Positions 25,048 to 32,201 of a stretch of DNA of 64,000 bases are shown one piece after another. The DNA lies in contig CAYQUO010000001.1 in the NCBI GenBank assembly GCA_964420835.1, positions 259,701-323,700 of the forward strand. The letters run 5' to 3'. The position numbers and the translations under genes are program-made. Position 1 is the first letter of the stretch. Each line of letters opens with the position of its first letter. The notes under the pieces are model-generated. The model saw nothing but the letters and a program-made list of their open reading frames with translations. It did no database searches and was not told the origin of the DNA. The DNA is from CAYQUO01 sp964420835. Its GTDB lineage: Bacteria > Chloroflexota > Anaerolineae > Anaerolineales > Anaerolineaceae.

Positions 25048-25320
25048 TCATTTCGTATCGCCGGGCTGTTCCAGGTCCTGGATGCGCCGGCTGATCGCCG
25101 CCAGGCGGTTTTCCAGCCAGGTTTTTTGTTCCTCGAGGCTTTGTTTTTCATCCTCCAGCGGAGGGAACCACCCGGGCATTCCCATGCCAAAGCGGCCGCC
25201 GCGGCGAAAACCCCACCCGCGGCCCCAACCGCCGGCCTGTCCTCCTCCACAGGGACCCAGTCCCCTGCCGAAGGGCCCGGTGCCAAACGGTCCCGTTCTG
25301 TCAAATCCAGGCATATTCAT
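25048..25320 (-). CDS. DUF5320-family protein
   Basis: 90 residues beginning MNMPGFDRTGPFGTGPFGRG, with the Gly/Phe/Arg-rich head and GLGPCGGG segment typical of DUF5320. A C-terminal coiled coil (LEDEKQSLEEQKTWLENRL) follows. The function is unknown; members often occur near NifX-like and Fe-S ATPase genes, as in this window. It is the last gene of a padR operon. Confidence 0.8.
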   Translation of the reverse strand: MNMPGFDRTGPFGTGPFGRGLGPCGGGQAGGWGRGWGFRRGGRFGMGMPGWFPPLEDEKQSLEEQKTWLENRLAAISRRIQDLEQPGDTK

Positions 25321-25344
25321 TCTCCTTTCTCTAATATCGAAAAA

Positions 25345-25557
25345 TCATCTGCCTCGGCCATATCGGCCGCGCCCAAAAAGACGACCGAAAAAGCGGCCCA
25401 AGCCACCGCCGCCAGTCCGGCCGCGGATCCCCGGGGGCATGTTCCCGGCGGGCGGCAAACCCTGTGAGCGGACCGTTCCAGGCTGCCGGCAGTTGCCCAT
25501 GCCACGCCCCGTGAGGGGGCCCTTGCCCGTGGGGCCGGTACCATTCCTTGCAGGCAT
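25345..25557 (-). CDS. Second DUF5320-like protein, without coiled coil
   Basis: 70 residues. It starts MPARNGTGPTGKGPLTGRGM and continues with a Cys (GNCRQPG) and a Gly/Arg-rich, very basic tail (GRFFGRLFGRGRYGRGR). The start at 25557 has an AAAGGAG site that overlaps the padR stop codon. It is a paralogue of the following gene's N-terminal half. Its high Gly/Arg content suggests a disordered, possibly nucleic-acid- or partner-binding tail. Confidence 0.7.
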   Translation of the reverse strand: MPARNGTGPTGKGPLTGRGMGNCRQPGTVRSQGLPPAGNMPPGIRGRTGGGGLGRFFGRLFGRGRYGRGR

Positions 25558-25559
25558 AT

Positions 25560-25955
25560 TCAACTCCTTTCCATGGGGTCGATCGTGCGCTGTAAAAGCG
25601 TATTGATCAACGAGGTGGTGTTGCCCAGCTCCTGCTTCCAGTTCTGCAGGGCCTTTTCGCCCAGGTCCGTCAGGCGGTAATTGCGCCTGGGCGGGCCCTG
25701 GGTTTGTGTGGTGTCCCAATCCGAACTGATCCAGTCCAGGCCTTCCAGTTGGCGCAACACCCGGTAAACCACGCTGGGGTGCAGCGTGTTCAAACCCAGC
25801 TTGTCCAATTCGGCAAGCAGGTTGTAACCATGCCTTGGCTGCTCCTTGAGCAGCAGGAGCAAAACGGGTTCCAGCAGGGATACTGCAAGCGGAGAATGAT
25901 GGCTCCGCTGTCCCCGGCGGCCTCCCATGGCCCAACCCCGGTGGTATCTTGGCAT
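25560..25955 (-). CDS. PadR-family transcriptional regulator
   Basis: 131 residues with the PadR winged helix: LLEPVLLLLLKEQPRHGYNL, then LHPSVVYRVLRQLEGLDWI and GPPRRNYRLTDLGEKAL. A C-terminal dimerisation helix follows. It is the first gene of an operon with two DUF5320 genes (2-24 bp gaps) and probably represses its own promoter, which carries a large inverted repeat over the -35. Confidence 0.92.
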   Translation of the reverse strand: MPRYHRGWAMGGRRGQRSHHSPLAVSLLEPVLLLLLKEQPRHGYNLLAELDKLGLNTLHPSVVYRVLRQLEGLDWISSDWDTTQTQGPPRRNYRLTDLGEKALQNWKQELGNTTSLINTLLQRTIDPMERS

Positions 25956-25988
25956 CGCAATGGGCTCCTTTCTTCAGGTCGTGTTTGG

Positions 25989-26039
25989 AGTATAGCATAC
26001 TATTCTATTAATGTCAATAGAATAATAGAGAATATTCTC
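25989..26039 (-). promoter_or_regulatory. padR promoter with two palindromes
   Basis: On the minus strand TTGACA (26017-26012) and TATACT (25994-25989) are spaced 17 bp apart. TATTCTATT-N6-AATAGAATA (26001-26024) is a perfect 9-bp inverted repeat over the -35 and spacer, a likely PadR operator. A perfect 12-bp palindrome GAGAATATTCTC (26028-26039) lies just upstream, toward the osmC promoter. Confidence 0.75.
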
Positions 26040-26078
26040 AGAGGATATGGAGAAACATCAATTAAATGGTATAAAACC

Positions 26079-26106
26079 TTGAAAATCCCAAAAATCGTAC
26101 TATAAT
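26079..26106 (+). promoter_or_regulatory. Promoter of the osmC-like gene
   Basis: TTGAAA (26079-26084) and TATAAT (26101-26106) are spaced 16 bp apart, about 32 bp before the ATG. Confidence 0.8.
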
Positions 26107-26138
26107 ACTGGTTCATTTTATTCGTGAGGAGAGTGTAT

Positions 26139-26573
26139 ATGCAAATCAAGAATGTTCGTGTGGATGCTGTTCAAACCGAGGGCTTCAAAGTGGAAGCCCG
26201 CGCCAGGGGGTTGGTTTTCTATGTGGATCAGCCGCAAGCCAGCGGGGGCACGGATGCCGGGCCTACACCACTGGAGTACCTGCTCACCTCCATGGCCGGC
26301 TGCGTTGTGACGATCGGTACGATCATTGCCCGCCAAAAGCGCCTCCCCGTTCGCCGGATCGAGGTGACCATTGACGGGGATCTCGATACGGATGTATTCA
26401 TGGGCAAGACCACTGAAGGTCGCCCCGGGTTCACGGGCATCCGTGTTCACACCAAGGTTGATGGTGACCTCAGCCAGGAGGAGAAGGAGCAGTTTTTACG
26501 CGAGATCGAATCCCGTTGCCCCATCTCCGACAATATCATCAACCTGACGCCCATGGAATTGACGATCGAATAG
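26139..26573 (+). CDS. OsmC-family protein
   Basis: 144 residues of the OsmC/Ohr superfamily. The two redox-active Cys residues lie in YLLTSMAGCVVTIG and IESRCPISDNI, the spacing used for peroxide reduction in this family. The start at 26139 follows GGAGAG. It belongs to the general OsmC branch (YhfA-like) rather than Ohr. The downstream XRE-cupin-NifX gene starts 4 bp after its stop, so both are probably cotranscribed. Confidence 0.9.
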   Translation: MQIKNVRVDAVQTEGFKVEARARGLVFYVDQPQASGGTDAGPTPLEYLLTSMAGCVVTIGTIIARQKRLPVRRIEVTIDGDLDTDVFMGKTTEGRPGFTGIRVHTKVDGDLSQEEKEQFLREIESRCPISDNIINLTPMELTIE

Positions 26574-26577
26574 GAGG

Positions 26578-27627
26578 ATGACCCTGCCACCTGCCGTGGA
26601 TGGGCACATCAAACAGGGCACGCCAACCGAGGTGCTGGTTGGGCGCAGGCTGAAAGACCTTCGCCTGGCCAGGGGGTTATCCCTGCGGGCGCTGGCGGAT
26701 CGAAGCGGGCTGAATGTGAACACGCTCAGCCTGGTGGAAAACGGCAAATGCTCGCCCTCGGTTGGCACCCTGCAGCAGATGGCACTGGCACTGGGTGTGC
26801 CCATCACGGCATTTTTTGAGTGCACGCCGCTTGAGAAACGCGTGGTGTTCACGCCGGCGGAACAGCGGCCGCAGGCGCGCTTTGGCAGCACGCTCATGGA
26901 AAACCTGGGCAAGGACCTGGCGGGCAATTCCGTTCAGCCTTTCCTGGTCACCCTGGAGCCCGGGACGGGTGGGGCGGGAAACCCCATCGTCCATACGGGA
27001 CATGAATTCGTTTATTGCCTGAGTGGAACCGTTCATTACCTGGTTGACGAAGGCGAATATGTCTTGGGGCCGGGCGATTGCCTGGTCTTTGAATCCCACC
27101 TGCCGCACTGCTGGCAGAATAACGGTCTCGAGCCGGCGCAGGTTCTGCTGGTGCTGTGCCCGGAGGACGAACGGGAGGAACTCTGCAAGCGGCATTTTGC
27201 AACCCGATTATCAAAAAAGGAGTTGACCATGAAAATCGCAGTGATCACCGATGACGGCAAAACCATCAGCAGGCATTTTGGGCGCGCCCCGTATTACATG
27301 GTGGTGACCATCGAGGAAGGGGCGGTTGCAAGCATGGAACTGCGCGACAAGATGGGTCACAGCCACTTCGCCAGTCAGCCCCACACCGAAGAAGCCCAGG
27401 GAGCCGGACATGGCATGGATGCCGCATCGCATTCCAAGCACATCAGCATGGCGGAGGCGATTGCCGATTGCAAGGTGCTGTTGTGCGGCGGAATGGGCAT
27501 GGGGGCGTATGAAAGCATGAAACGGTTGAACATCCAGCCCGTGGTGACCGACCTGGAGGAAATCGACGCTGCCGTGCAGGCCTTTATTGATGGCAAACTG
27601 GTTGATCATACCGAACTGCTCCACTGA
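26578..27627 (+). CDS. XRE-cupin regulator fused to a NifX-like domain
   Basis: 349 residues in one open frame. Residues about 18-75 form an XRE helix-turn-helix (RLKDLRLARGLSLRALA, SGLNVNTLSLVENGKCSPSV). About 105-205 form a cupin (HTGHEFVYCLSGTVHYLVD, FESHLPHCWQN). From about 218 on, a dinitrogenase iron-molybdenum cofactor/NifX-like domain begins (MKIAVITDDGKTISRHFGRAPYY, then LLCGGMGMGAYESM). At the junction an internal ATG at 27230 has a good AAGGAG site 7 nt upstream, so a free NifX-like protein may also be made. The ATG at 26578 directly abuts AGGAGG, leaving the first start uncertain. It may sense a metal or cluster state and regulate the downstream operon. Confidence 0.8.
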   Translation: MTLPPAVDGHIKQGTPTEVLVGRRLKDLRLARGLSLRALADRSGLNVNTLSLVENGKCSPSVGTLQQMALALGVPITAFFECTPLEKRVVFTPAEQRPQARFGSTLMENLGKDLAGNSVQPFLVTLEPGTGGAGNPIVHTGHEFVYCLSGTVHYLVDEGEYVLGPGDCLVFESHLPHCWQNNGLEPAQVLLVLCPEDEREELCKRHFATRLSKKELTMKIAVITDDGKTISRHFGRAPYYMVVTIEEGAVASMELRDKMGHSHFASQPHTEEAQGAGHGMDAASHSKHISMAEAIADCKVLLCGGMGMGAYESMKRLNIQPVVTDLEEIDAAVQAFIDGKLVDHTELLH

Positions 27628-27800
27628 AAAGGTCGGCTGTTGAACCATCCATGGCGTGAGACGGATGCGAAAAGGTGTCCTCAGAAAACAGCCCCGCCCT
27701 GGCTGCCTTCCTCCGCCTTGTGGCACCATTGGGCTATGCAGGAGGTTCGCTTGGTCTCAAGCCGGCGATGGAACAATGTGGACTGACGGGAGGTTTGGGG

Positions 27801-28178
27801 ATGGCAGTGTTGCCTGAAGAGGTCAGGAGGGCATGGCTGGAGCGGCAGGGGCCGGCGGTTTTTAGCACGGTCGACCCATCCGGCATGCCGAATTCGATCT
27901 ATGTTAATTGTGTGAACATTTACAACGGGAGCACGCTGGTGGTGGCGGATAATTATTTTTGCAAGACGCGCGCCAACATCCTGGCGGGCAGCCCCGGCTC
28001 GCTGCTCTTTATCACCGGGGACAACAAATCCTATCAGGTCAAAGGGCGCATTGAATACCACACCGGGGGGGCGATTTTTGACGACATGAAACGCTGGAAT
28101 CAACCGCAGAGGCCCGGGCACGCCACCGCCGCCTTGGCGGTGGAGCAGGTGTATTCCGGCGAAGAGCGATTGATCTGA
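27801..28178 (+). CDS. Pyridoxamine 5'-phosphate oxidase-fold (PPOX) protein
   Basis: 125 residues from ATG 27801, which follows GGGAGG by 7 nt. The flavin-binding split-barrel pattern is seen in RQGPAVFSTVDPSGMPNSIYV, then ADNYFCKTRANIL and GSLLFITGDNKSYQVKGR. Such small proteins bind FMN or F420 and act as reductases or oxidases; the substrate is unknown. An in-frame extension back to 27675 lacks family character. The gene sits between two NifX-like genes. Confidence 0.85.
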   Translation: MAVLPEEVRRAWLERQGPAVFSTVDPSGMPNSIYVNCVNIYNGSTLVVADNYFCKTRANILAGSPGSLLFITGDNKSYQVKGRIEYHTGGAIFDDMKRWNQPQRPGHATAALAVEQVYSGEERLI

Positions 28179-28224
28179 GGATCATTCCATATCAACAAGG
28201 GGCGGGAAGGGACAAGGAGGTTGT

Positions 28225-28563
28225 ATGGTAGTCATGGTTTCGGCGCAGCAGGCTGAATTTGAAAGCCCGGTGGAGGGCCGTTTCGGGCGCTCGCCGTGGC
28301 TGGTGCGGGTGGATACGGAAACCCAGGAATGGAAGGCGTTTCCCAACCCGGGGGCGGGTCAATCCGGTGGTGCGGGAGTGGCTGCCGCCCAGTTCGTCAT
28401 CGACCAGCAGGCCAGCGTGGTGATCAGCGGTGATTTTGGCCCGAATGCCGCCAATGCCTTTCGGGCGGCAAAGATCGAAATGCGCCTGTTTTCCGATGGC
28501 ATCCACAGCGTGAAGCAGGCCGTGGAAGCCCTGCAGCAGGGAAAACTGCCGCTGATGAATTAA
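28225..28563 (+). CDS. NifX/NifB-type dinitrogenase cofactor-like protein
   Basis: 112 residues with the NifX-like fold: FESPVEGRFGRSPWLVRVD at the start, GGAGVAAAQFVIDQQASVVI in the middle and AFRAAKIEMRLFSDGIHSVK at the end. Relatives bind Fe-Mo, Mo-Cu or other metal-sulphur clusters, including the orange protein of sulphate reducers. A strong AAGGAGG site precedes the start. Together with the next two ATPases it forms a unit known from anaerobes. Confidence 0.85.
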   Translation: MVVMVSAQQAEFESPVEGRFGRSPWLVRVDTETQEWKAFPNPGAGQSGGAGVAAAQFVIDQQASVVISGDFGPNAANAFRAAKIEMRLFSDGIHSVKQAVEALQQGKLPLMN

Positions 28564-28587
28564 GCCCGGGAGCAACAGGAGGCATTG

Positions 28588-29472
28588 ATGCGGATCGCGA
28601 TTGCCAGCGGCAAGGGAGGCACGGGCAAGACGACCATTGCCACCAGCCTGGCCCTCAGCCTGGCGGATGAGGGACGGCCTGTTTGGTACCTGGATTGTGA
28701 CGTGGAGGCTCCCAACGGCCACCTCTTCCTCGACCCGGTTTTTGAGCAGCGCTCGGAGGCCGTCATCCGCATCCCGCAGATCGATGCAGCCCGCTGCACG
28801 GCATGCGGGAGGTGCGTGGAAGTGTGCATGTTCCACGCCCTGGCCAAAGTGGGTAAAACGATCCTGGTTTTTCCGCAACTCTGCCACGGCTGCGGCAGTT
28901 GCACCTGGAACTGCCCCGAGGGAGCCATCCGCGAGGTGCCGAACCCGATCGGGGTGCTTGAATCCGGCAAAGCCGTTGCCGGCATTCATTTTCTGCGCGG
29001 GGCATTGACCATCAGTGAGCCAATGCCGACACCGGTGATCCGGCAGCTCAAACACCAGGCCCGGCCTCCGGAGGATGCGGTGGTCCTTCTGGATGCACCA
29101 CCCGGGGCATCCTGCTCGGTGGTGGAAACCCTGCGTGGGAGCGATGCCGTGATCCTGGTGACCGAGCCCACCCCGTTTGGCCTGCACGACCTGAAACAAA
29201 TGGCTGGCATCCTGCAGGATATGCAATTGCCGGCGTGGGTCATCGTCAACCGGGTGAACGGGCCCTTTCCGGAATTGGAAGGCTACTGCAACAGCAACGG
29301 CCTGCAGATCCTCATGCGCATCCCCTACAGCCGGAAGATCGCCGAAGGGGTTGCCAGGGGGAATACCCTCTGCAAGATCCACCCGGAATATGTGCCAGCC
29401 TTCCAAAAGATCTGCCAAACCATCGGGCTTTCCCGCCCCGCTGAGGGGCGCGAAAAGGCGGGAAAGGCCTGA
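28588..29472 (+). CDS. MinD/Mrp-type ATPase with inserted 2[4Fe-4S] ferredoxin domain (first copy)
   Basis: 294 residues. A deviant Walker A (SGKGGTGKTTIATSLA) opens the protein. An inserted ferredoxin module at about 65-115 has two Cys quartets (CTACGRCVEVC and CHGCGSCTWNCPEGAI). The ATPase resumes with VVLLDAPPGASCSV. This architecture is standard for paired ATPases encoded with NifX-like or orange-protein genes, which are thought to build or deliver a metal-sulphur cluster. It probably works with the second copy downstream. Confidence 0.92.
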   Translation: MRIAIASGKGGTGKTTIATSLALSLADEGRPVWYLDCDVEAPNGHLFLDPVFEQRSEAVIRIPQIDAARCTACGRCVEVCMFHALAKVGKTILVFPQLCHGCGSCTWNCPEGAIREVPNPIGVLESGKAVAGIHFLRGALTISEPMPTPVIRQLKHQARPPEDAVVLLDAPPGASCSVVETLRGSDAVILVTEPTPFGLHDLKQMAGILQDMQLPAWVIVNRVNGPFPELEGYCNSNGLQILMRIPYSRKIAEGVARGNTLCKIHPEYVPAFQKICQTIGLSRPAEGREKAGKA

Positions 29473-29474
29473 AG

Positions 29475-29867
29475 ATGCCCAGGCTCTCCAGGGGTGGAAA
29501 ATGGGTTTTTGGCTGGTCGGTCGTTGGCGCGAACCGCACGATCTGCGTTCCCCCGGAAGCCGGCTTGGAGTACGGGTTCGCCCCCGGCATGGATGTGTAT
29601 CTCGTCCGGGGCAGCCGCACATCCGGGGGTTTCAGTGTTGCCAGGCGGGAGAGCTTCCCCGCGCAGGGTTTGCTGCGGCAACGCATCGTGACCGTTGGCA
29701 CCTTGGAAGGGAACAATCGCCTGCACCTGCCGGAGGAAGTCGATGTTATGGGAGGCGAGCGCCTGCTGGCCGTGAGGGGCAGCGGCCTGGCACTGGGTTT
29801 CCTGCAGCGCGGGCCGATCCATGAACTGGCGTTGCAGCACCCGGAGATCGGAGTGTTTACAGCATGA
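29475..29867 (+). CDS. Unrecognised protein with two AbrB-like beta repeats
   Basis: 130 residues lying between the two ATPase genes, 2 bp after the first and overlapping the second by 4 bp, so certainly part of the operon. It contains two similar units: NRTICVPPEAG...GMDVYLVRGSR near residue 20, and NNRLHLPEEV...GERLLAVRGSG near residue 78. Each resembles the AbrB/SpoVT swapped-hairpin motif (RxxLPxEx...GDxLxVxGS). No Cys, signal peptide or membrane segment is seen. It could be a small DNA-binding or, more likely here, a scaffold protein for the ATPase pair. No known family was recognised. Confidence 0.7.
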   Translation: MPRLSRGGKWVFGWSVVGANRTICVPPEAGLEYGFAPGMDVYLVRGSRTSGGFSVARRESFPAQGLLRQRIVTVGTLEGNNRLHLPEEVDVMGGERLLAVRGSGLALGFLQRGPIHELALQHPEIGVFTA

Positions 29868-30778
29868 AGCAGTTGGTCATCCTCAGCGGGAAAGGCGGCA
29901 CGGGCAAGACCTGCCTGTGCGCAGCCTTTGCCCACCTGGGCTCCACCCTGGAAAAGCCCGCACGCCCCGTGCTGGCAGACGCCGATGTGGATGCCGCCAA
30001 CCTGAGCCTTGTGCTGCAGCCGGAACCGGCGGAGGCGCAGGAATTTTGGGGCGGATCACTGGCGCTCATTGATACGCCCCGCTGCACGGGTTGCGGCGCC
30101 TGTGTTGCCGTCTGCCGGTACGACGCCCTCCATGCGGACCCGGCCCACGAACCTGCCCTGCTGGTGGACCCCATCGCCTGTGATGGTTGTGCTGCTTGTG
30201 TGTACGCCTGCCCCGAAGGCGCCATCCGGATGGTCCCCCAGCAGGAGGGGCATTGGTTCCACTCGAAAACCCCCTATGGTGACCTGTTCCACGCCGAACT
30301 TTTCCCCGGCCGTGAGAATTCCGGAAAACTGGTCACCCTGGTCAAGCAGCAGGCGCGCCTGTGGGCGGATGATACGCATGCGCCGCTTGTGATCATCGAT
30401 GGGCCTCCCGGCATTGGCTGCCCGGTCATCTCGGCCTGTGCGGGCAGCGACCTGGGCCTGGTCGTGGCCGAGCCGGGCGTGGCCGGCCAGCACGACCTGC
30501 GGCGCATCTTGGGAACGCTGCAACATTTCCGGGTTCCGGCGGCCGTATGCATCAACAAGGCCGACATTCACCCCGAGGGTGCCGCCCAGATCCGGGATTT
30601 TGCCGCCGGGGAGGGAATTGAAGTGGTCGCCGAGATCCCTTATGATGACCTTGTCCCGCAGGCCATGCTCCAGGGCGCCCCCGTGACCGCCCTTTTCCCT
30701 GGGGCACCAGCCTCGCAGGGGATGCAAAAGGCCTGGGAGTGGGCGCTGGCCCGCCTGGCGGGGCGGCAGGAGGAATGA
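29864..30778 (+). CDS. MinD/Mrp-type ATPase with inserted 2[4Fe-4S] ferredoxin domain (second copy)
   Basis: 304 residues with the same layout as the first copy: Walker A SGKGGTGKTCLCAAF, two Cys quartets (CTGCGACVAVC and CDGCAACVYACPEGAI) and LVIIDGPPGIGCPVIS. The first Thr after the Walker Lys-Thr is a Cys (GKTC). The start overlaps the preceding stop as ATGA, implying translational coupling. It probably forms a heterodimer with the first copy. Confidence 0.92.
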   Translation: MKQLVILSGKGGTGKTCLCAAFAHLGSTLEKPARPVLADADVDAANLSLVLQPEPAEAQEFWGGSLALIDTPRCTGCGACVAVCRYDALHADPAHEPALLVDPIACDGCAACVYACPEGAIRMVPQQEGHWFHSKTPYGDLFHAELFPGRENSGKLVTLVKQQARLWADDTHAPLVIIDGPPGIGCPVISACAGSDLGLVVAEPGVAGQHDLRRILGTLQHFRVPAAVCINKADIHPEGAAQIRDFAAGEGIEVVAEIPYDDLVPQAMLQGAPVTALFPGAPASQGMQKAWEWALARLAGRQEE

Positions 30779-31131
30779 TGCTCCATACCGAAACGGTTAA
30801 GCAGGCTGTAATCGAGCGGCTGACAAGAGTGATCGACCCGGAGACGGGCGTGGATGTGATGCGCATGCGGCTGGTTCAGGACCTGTCGGTGGATGAAGCC
30901 GGGAAGGTGACGTATCTCTTTCGGCCGTCTTCGCCCCTGTGCCCGATTGCCGTTCCACTTGCGGTTGCCATCATCCAGGCGGTCTGGGAGGTGGAGCAGG
31001 TGAGCAGCCAGGATATGCGCGTAGTCGATTATGTCGGTGCCGACCAGTTGAATGAGATCCTGGCAACGGTGCTGGAGGAAAGGCCCGCCGGAATGGAAAA
31101 TGACCAGCCGCCCATGAAGGACCTGCGCTGA
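30775..31131 (+). CDS. MIP18/DUF59-family Fe-S assembly protein
   Basis: 118 residues of the MIP18 (PaaD/SufT-like) family: VKQAVIERLTRVIDPETGVDVMRMRLVQDL and later SPLCPIAVPLAVAIIQAVWEV. The Cys in SSPLCP is at the position of the conserved Cys in this family. Such proteins help load Fe-S clusters, often with Mrp-type ATPases, two of which lie directly upstream. The start codon overlaps the stop of the second ATPase. Confidence 0.85.
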   Translation: MMLHTETVKQAVIERLTRVIDPETGVDVMRMRLVQDLSVDEAGKVTYLFRPSSPLCPIAVPLAVAIIQAVWEVEQVSSQDMRVVDYVGADQLNEILATVLEERPAGMENDQPPMKDLR

Positions 31132-31353
31132 AGGTGGACCTTAATAAGAGGCTGGCGCCCGCACGGCAGGCCATGCCGGGGCCGATGACAACCGGGGAGG
31201 AGACCCGCCTGGCTTGTAACTAACCATCCTGCTGGCCGCTGCCGATTCCTGCCTTGGGAACGGGCAATCCTTTCTCGCATTTTGAAATCCGGGATACAAT
31301 CAGGTTCTTCAACACATGATCCAATACCATCGAATCCCGGATACAAACACCTT
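31132..31353 (+). promoter_or_regulatory. Gap before the ZIP gene with a possible -10
   Basis: No gene is seen. TACAAT at 31295-31300 may be a -10 element for the ZIP gene. It lies downstream of an in-frame ATG at 31282, which favours the later start at 31354. A near-repeat (GGGATACAATC and CGGATACAAAC) surrounds it. Confidence 0.3.
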
Positions 31354-32199
31354 ATGATCAACGGACTCTCACCCTTATTGAACATCATCCTTCTCAGCCT
31401 GGTGGCCAGCCTGGGAACCGGGCTGGGCGGTCTCATTGCCATCATCCGCAGGCCGGGCAGGCGCATGTACGGACTGTTGATGGGCATCACGGCCGGCGTG
31501 ATGATCTGCCTGGCGTTCCTGGAACTGGTCAACGAAGCCTGGCACCTGGCCGGCGCCTGGACGGCCACCATCGGTTTTGGCATTGGGGCGGTGTTCATGT
31601 TCATGCTGGACAGCCTGGCGCCCCACATCCGCTTTGGGGAAAAAGAGGTGCGCGGCGACAGCCGCGAGGCAGAAACAAGGCACCAGCGCCATGCCCGTCC
31701 GGGAGGTCACGGTTATGGCAGGCTCTACCGCCACGAACGGCAATGGGACCCCAAACTGGTGAATACGGGGCTATTACTGGCGGTTGGCATCACGCTGCAC
31801 AACCTGCCGGAGGGGATCGCCGTGGGCGCCGGCTACCTGCACAGCCCGACCTTTGGTGTCTTCATCGCCGCCGCCATCCTGCTGCACAACATCCCGGAGG
31901 GCATTGCCACCGCCCTGCCACTGTGCCGGGGCGGGGTTTGCCGGGGGGATGCTTTGCGGGTGGCCTTCCTTTCCGGCCTGGCCGAACCGGCCGGCGCCCT
32001 GCTGGCCAGCCTGTTCCTGGTGACCTTTAGCGCCCTGCTTCCGGGGGCCCTGGCCTTCGCCGGTGGCGTGATGGTCTTCATCACGCTGGATGAACTGATC
32101 CCCACCGCCCGCGAATACGGGCACGAGCACTTTACGGCAATTGGCATCATCCTGGGTTCCCTGTTCGTGTTTATTCTTTCAGGGGTTTTTGGAGTGTAA
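31354..32199 (+). CDS. ZIP-family metal transporter
   Basis: 281 residues with eight predicted membrane helices. TM4 and TM5 carry the metal-path motifs VGITLHNLPEGIAVG and AAILLHNIPEGIA (HNxPEG twice), diagnostic of ZIP transporters. A His/Arg-rich cytoplasmic loop (ETRHQRHARPGGHGYGRLYR) lies between TM3 and TM4. It probably imports Zn2+ or another divalent metal. It is followed by a CobW-like GTPase after 2 bp, so metal uptake and delivery are coupled. Confidence 0.92.
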   Translation: MINGLSPLLNIILLSLVASLGTGLGGLIAIIRRPGRRMYGLLMGITAGVMICLAFLELVNEAWHLAGAWTATIGFGIGAVFMFMLDSLAPHIRFGEKEVRGDSREAETRHQRHARPGGHGYGRLYRHERQWDPKLVNTGLLLAVGITLHNLPEGIAVGAGYLHSPTFGVFIAAAILLHNIPEGIATALPLCRGGVCRGDALRVAFLSGLAEPAGALLASLFLVTFSALLPGALAFAGGVMVFITLDELIPTAREYGHEHFTAIGIILGSLFVFILSGVFGV

Positions 32200-32201
32200 A
32201 G

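Noticed and set aside
26028..26039. GAGAATATTCTC palindrome as a fourth PerR box
   Set aside because: It shares the half-site GAGAAT but lacks the one-base spacer and the ATTATC arm of the three PerR-type boxes. It may be a site for PadR or another protein.
26578..30778. Nitrogen fixation cluster, because of the NifX-like genes
   Set aside because: No nifH, nifD, nifK, nifE or nifN is present. NifX-like proteins are widespread in other metal-cluster systems.
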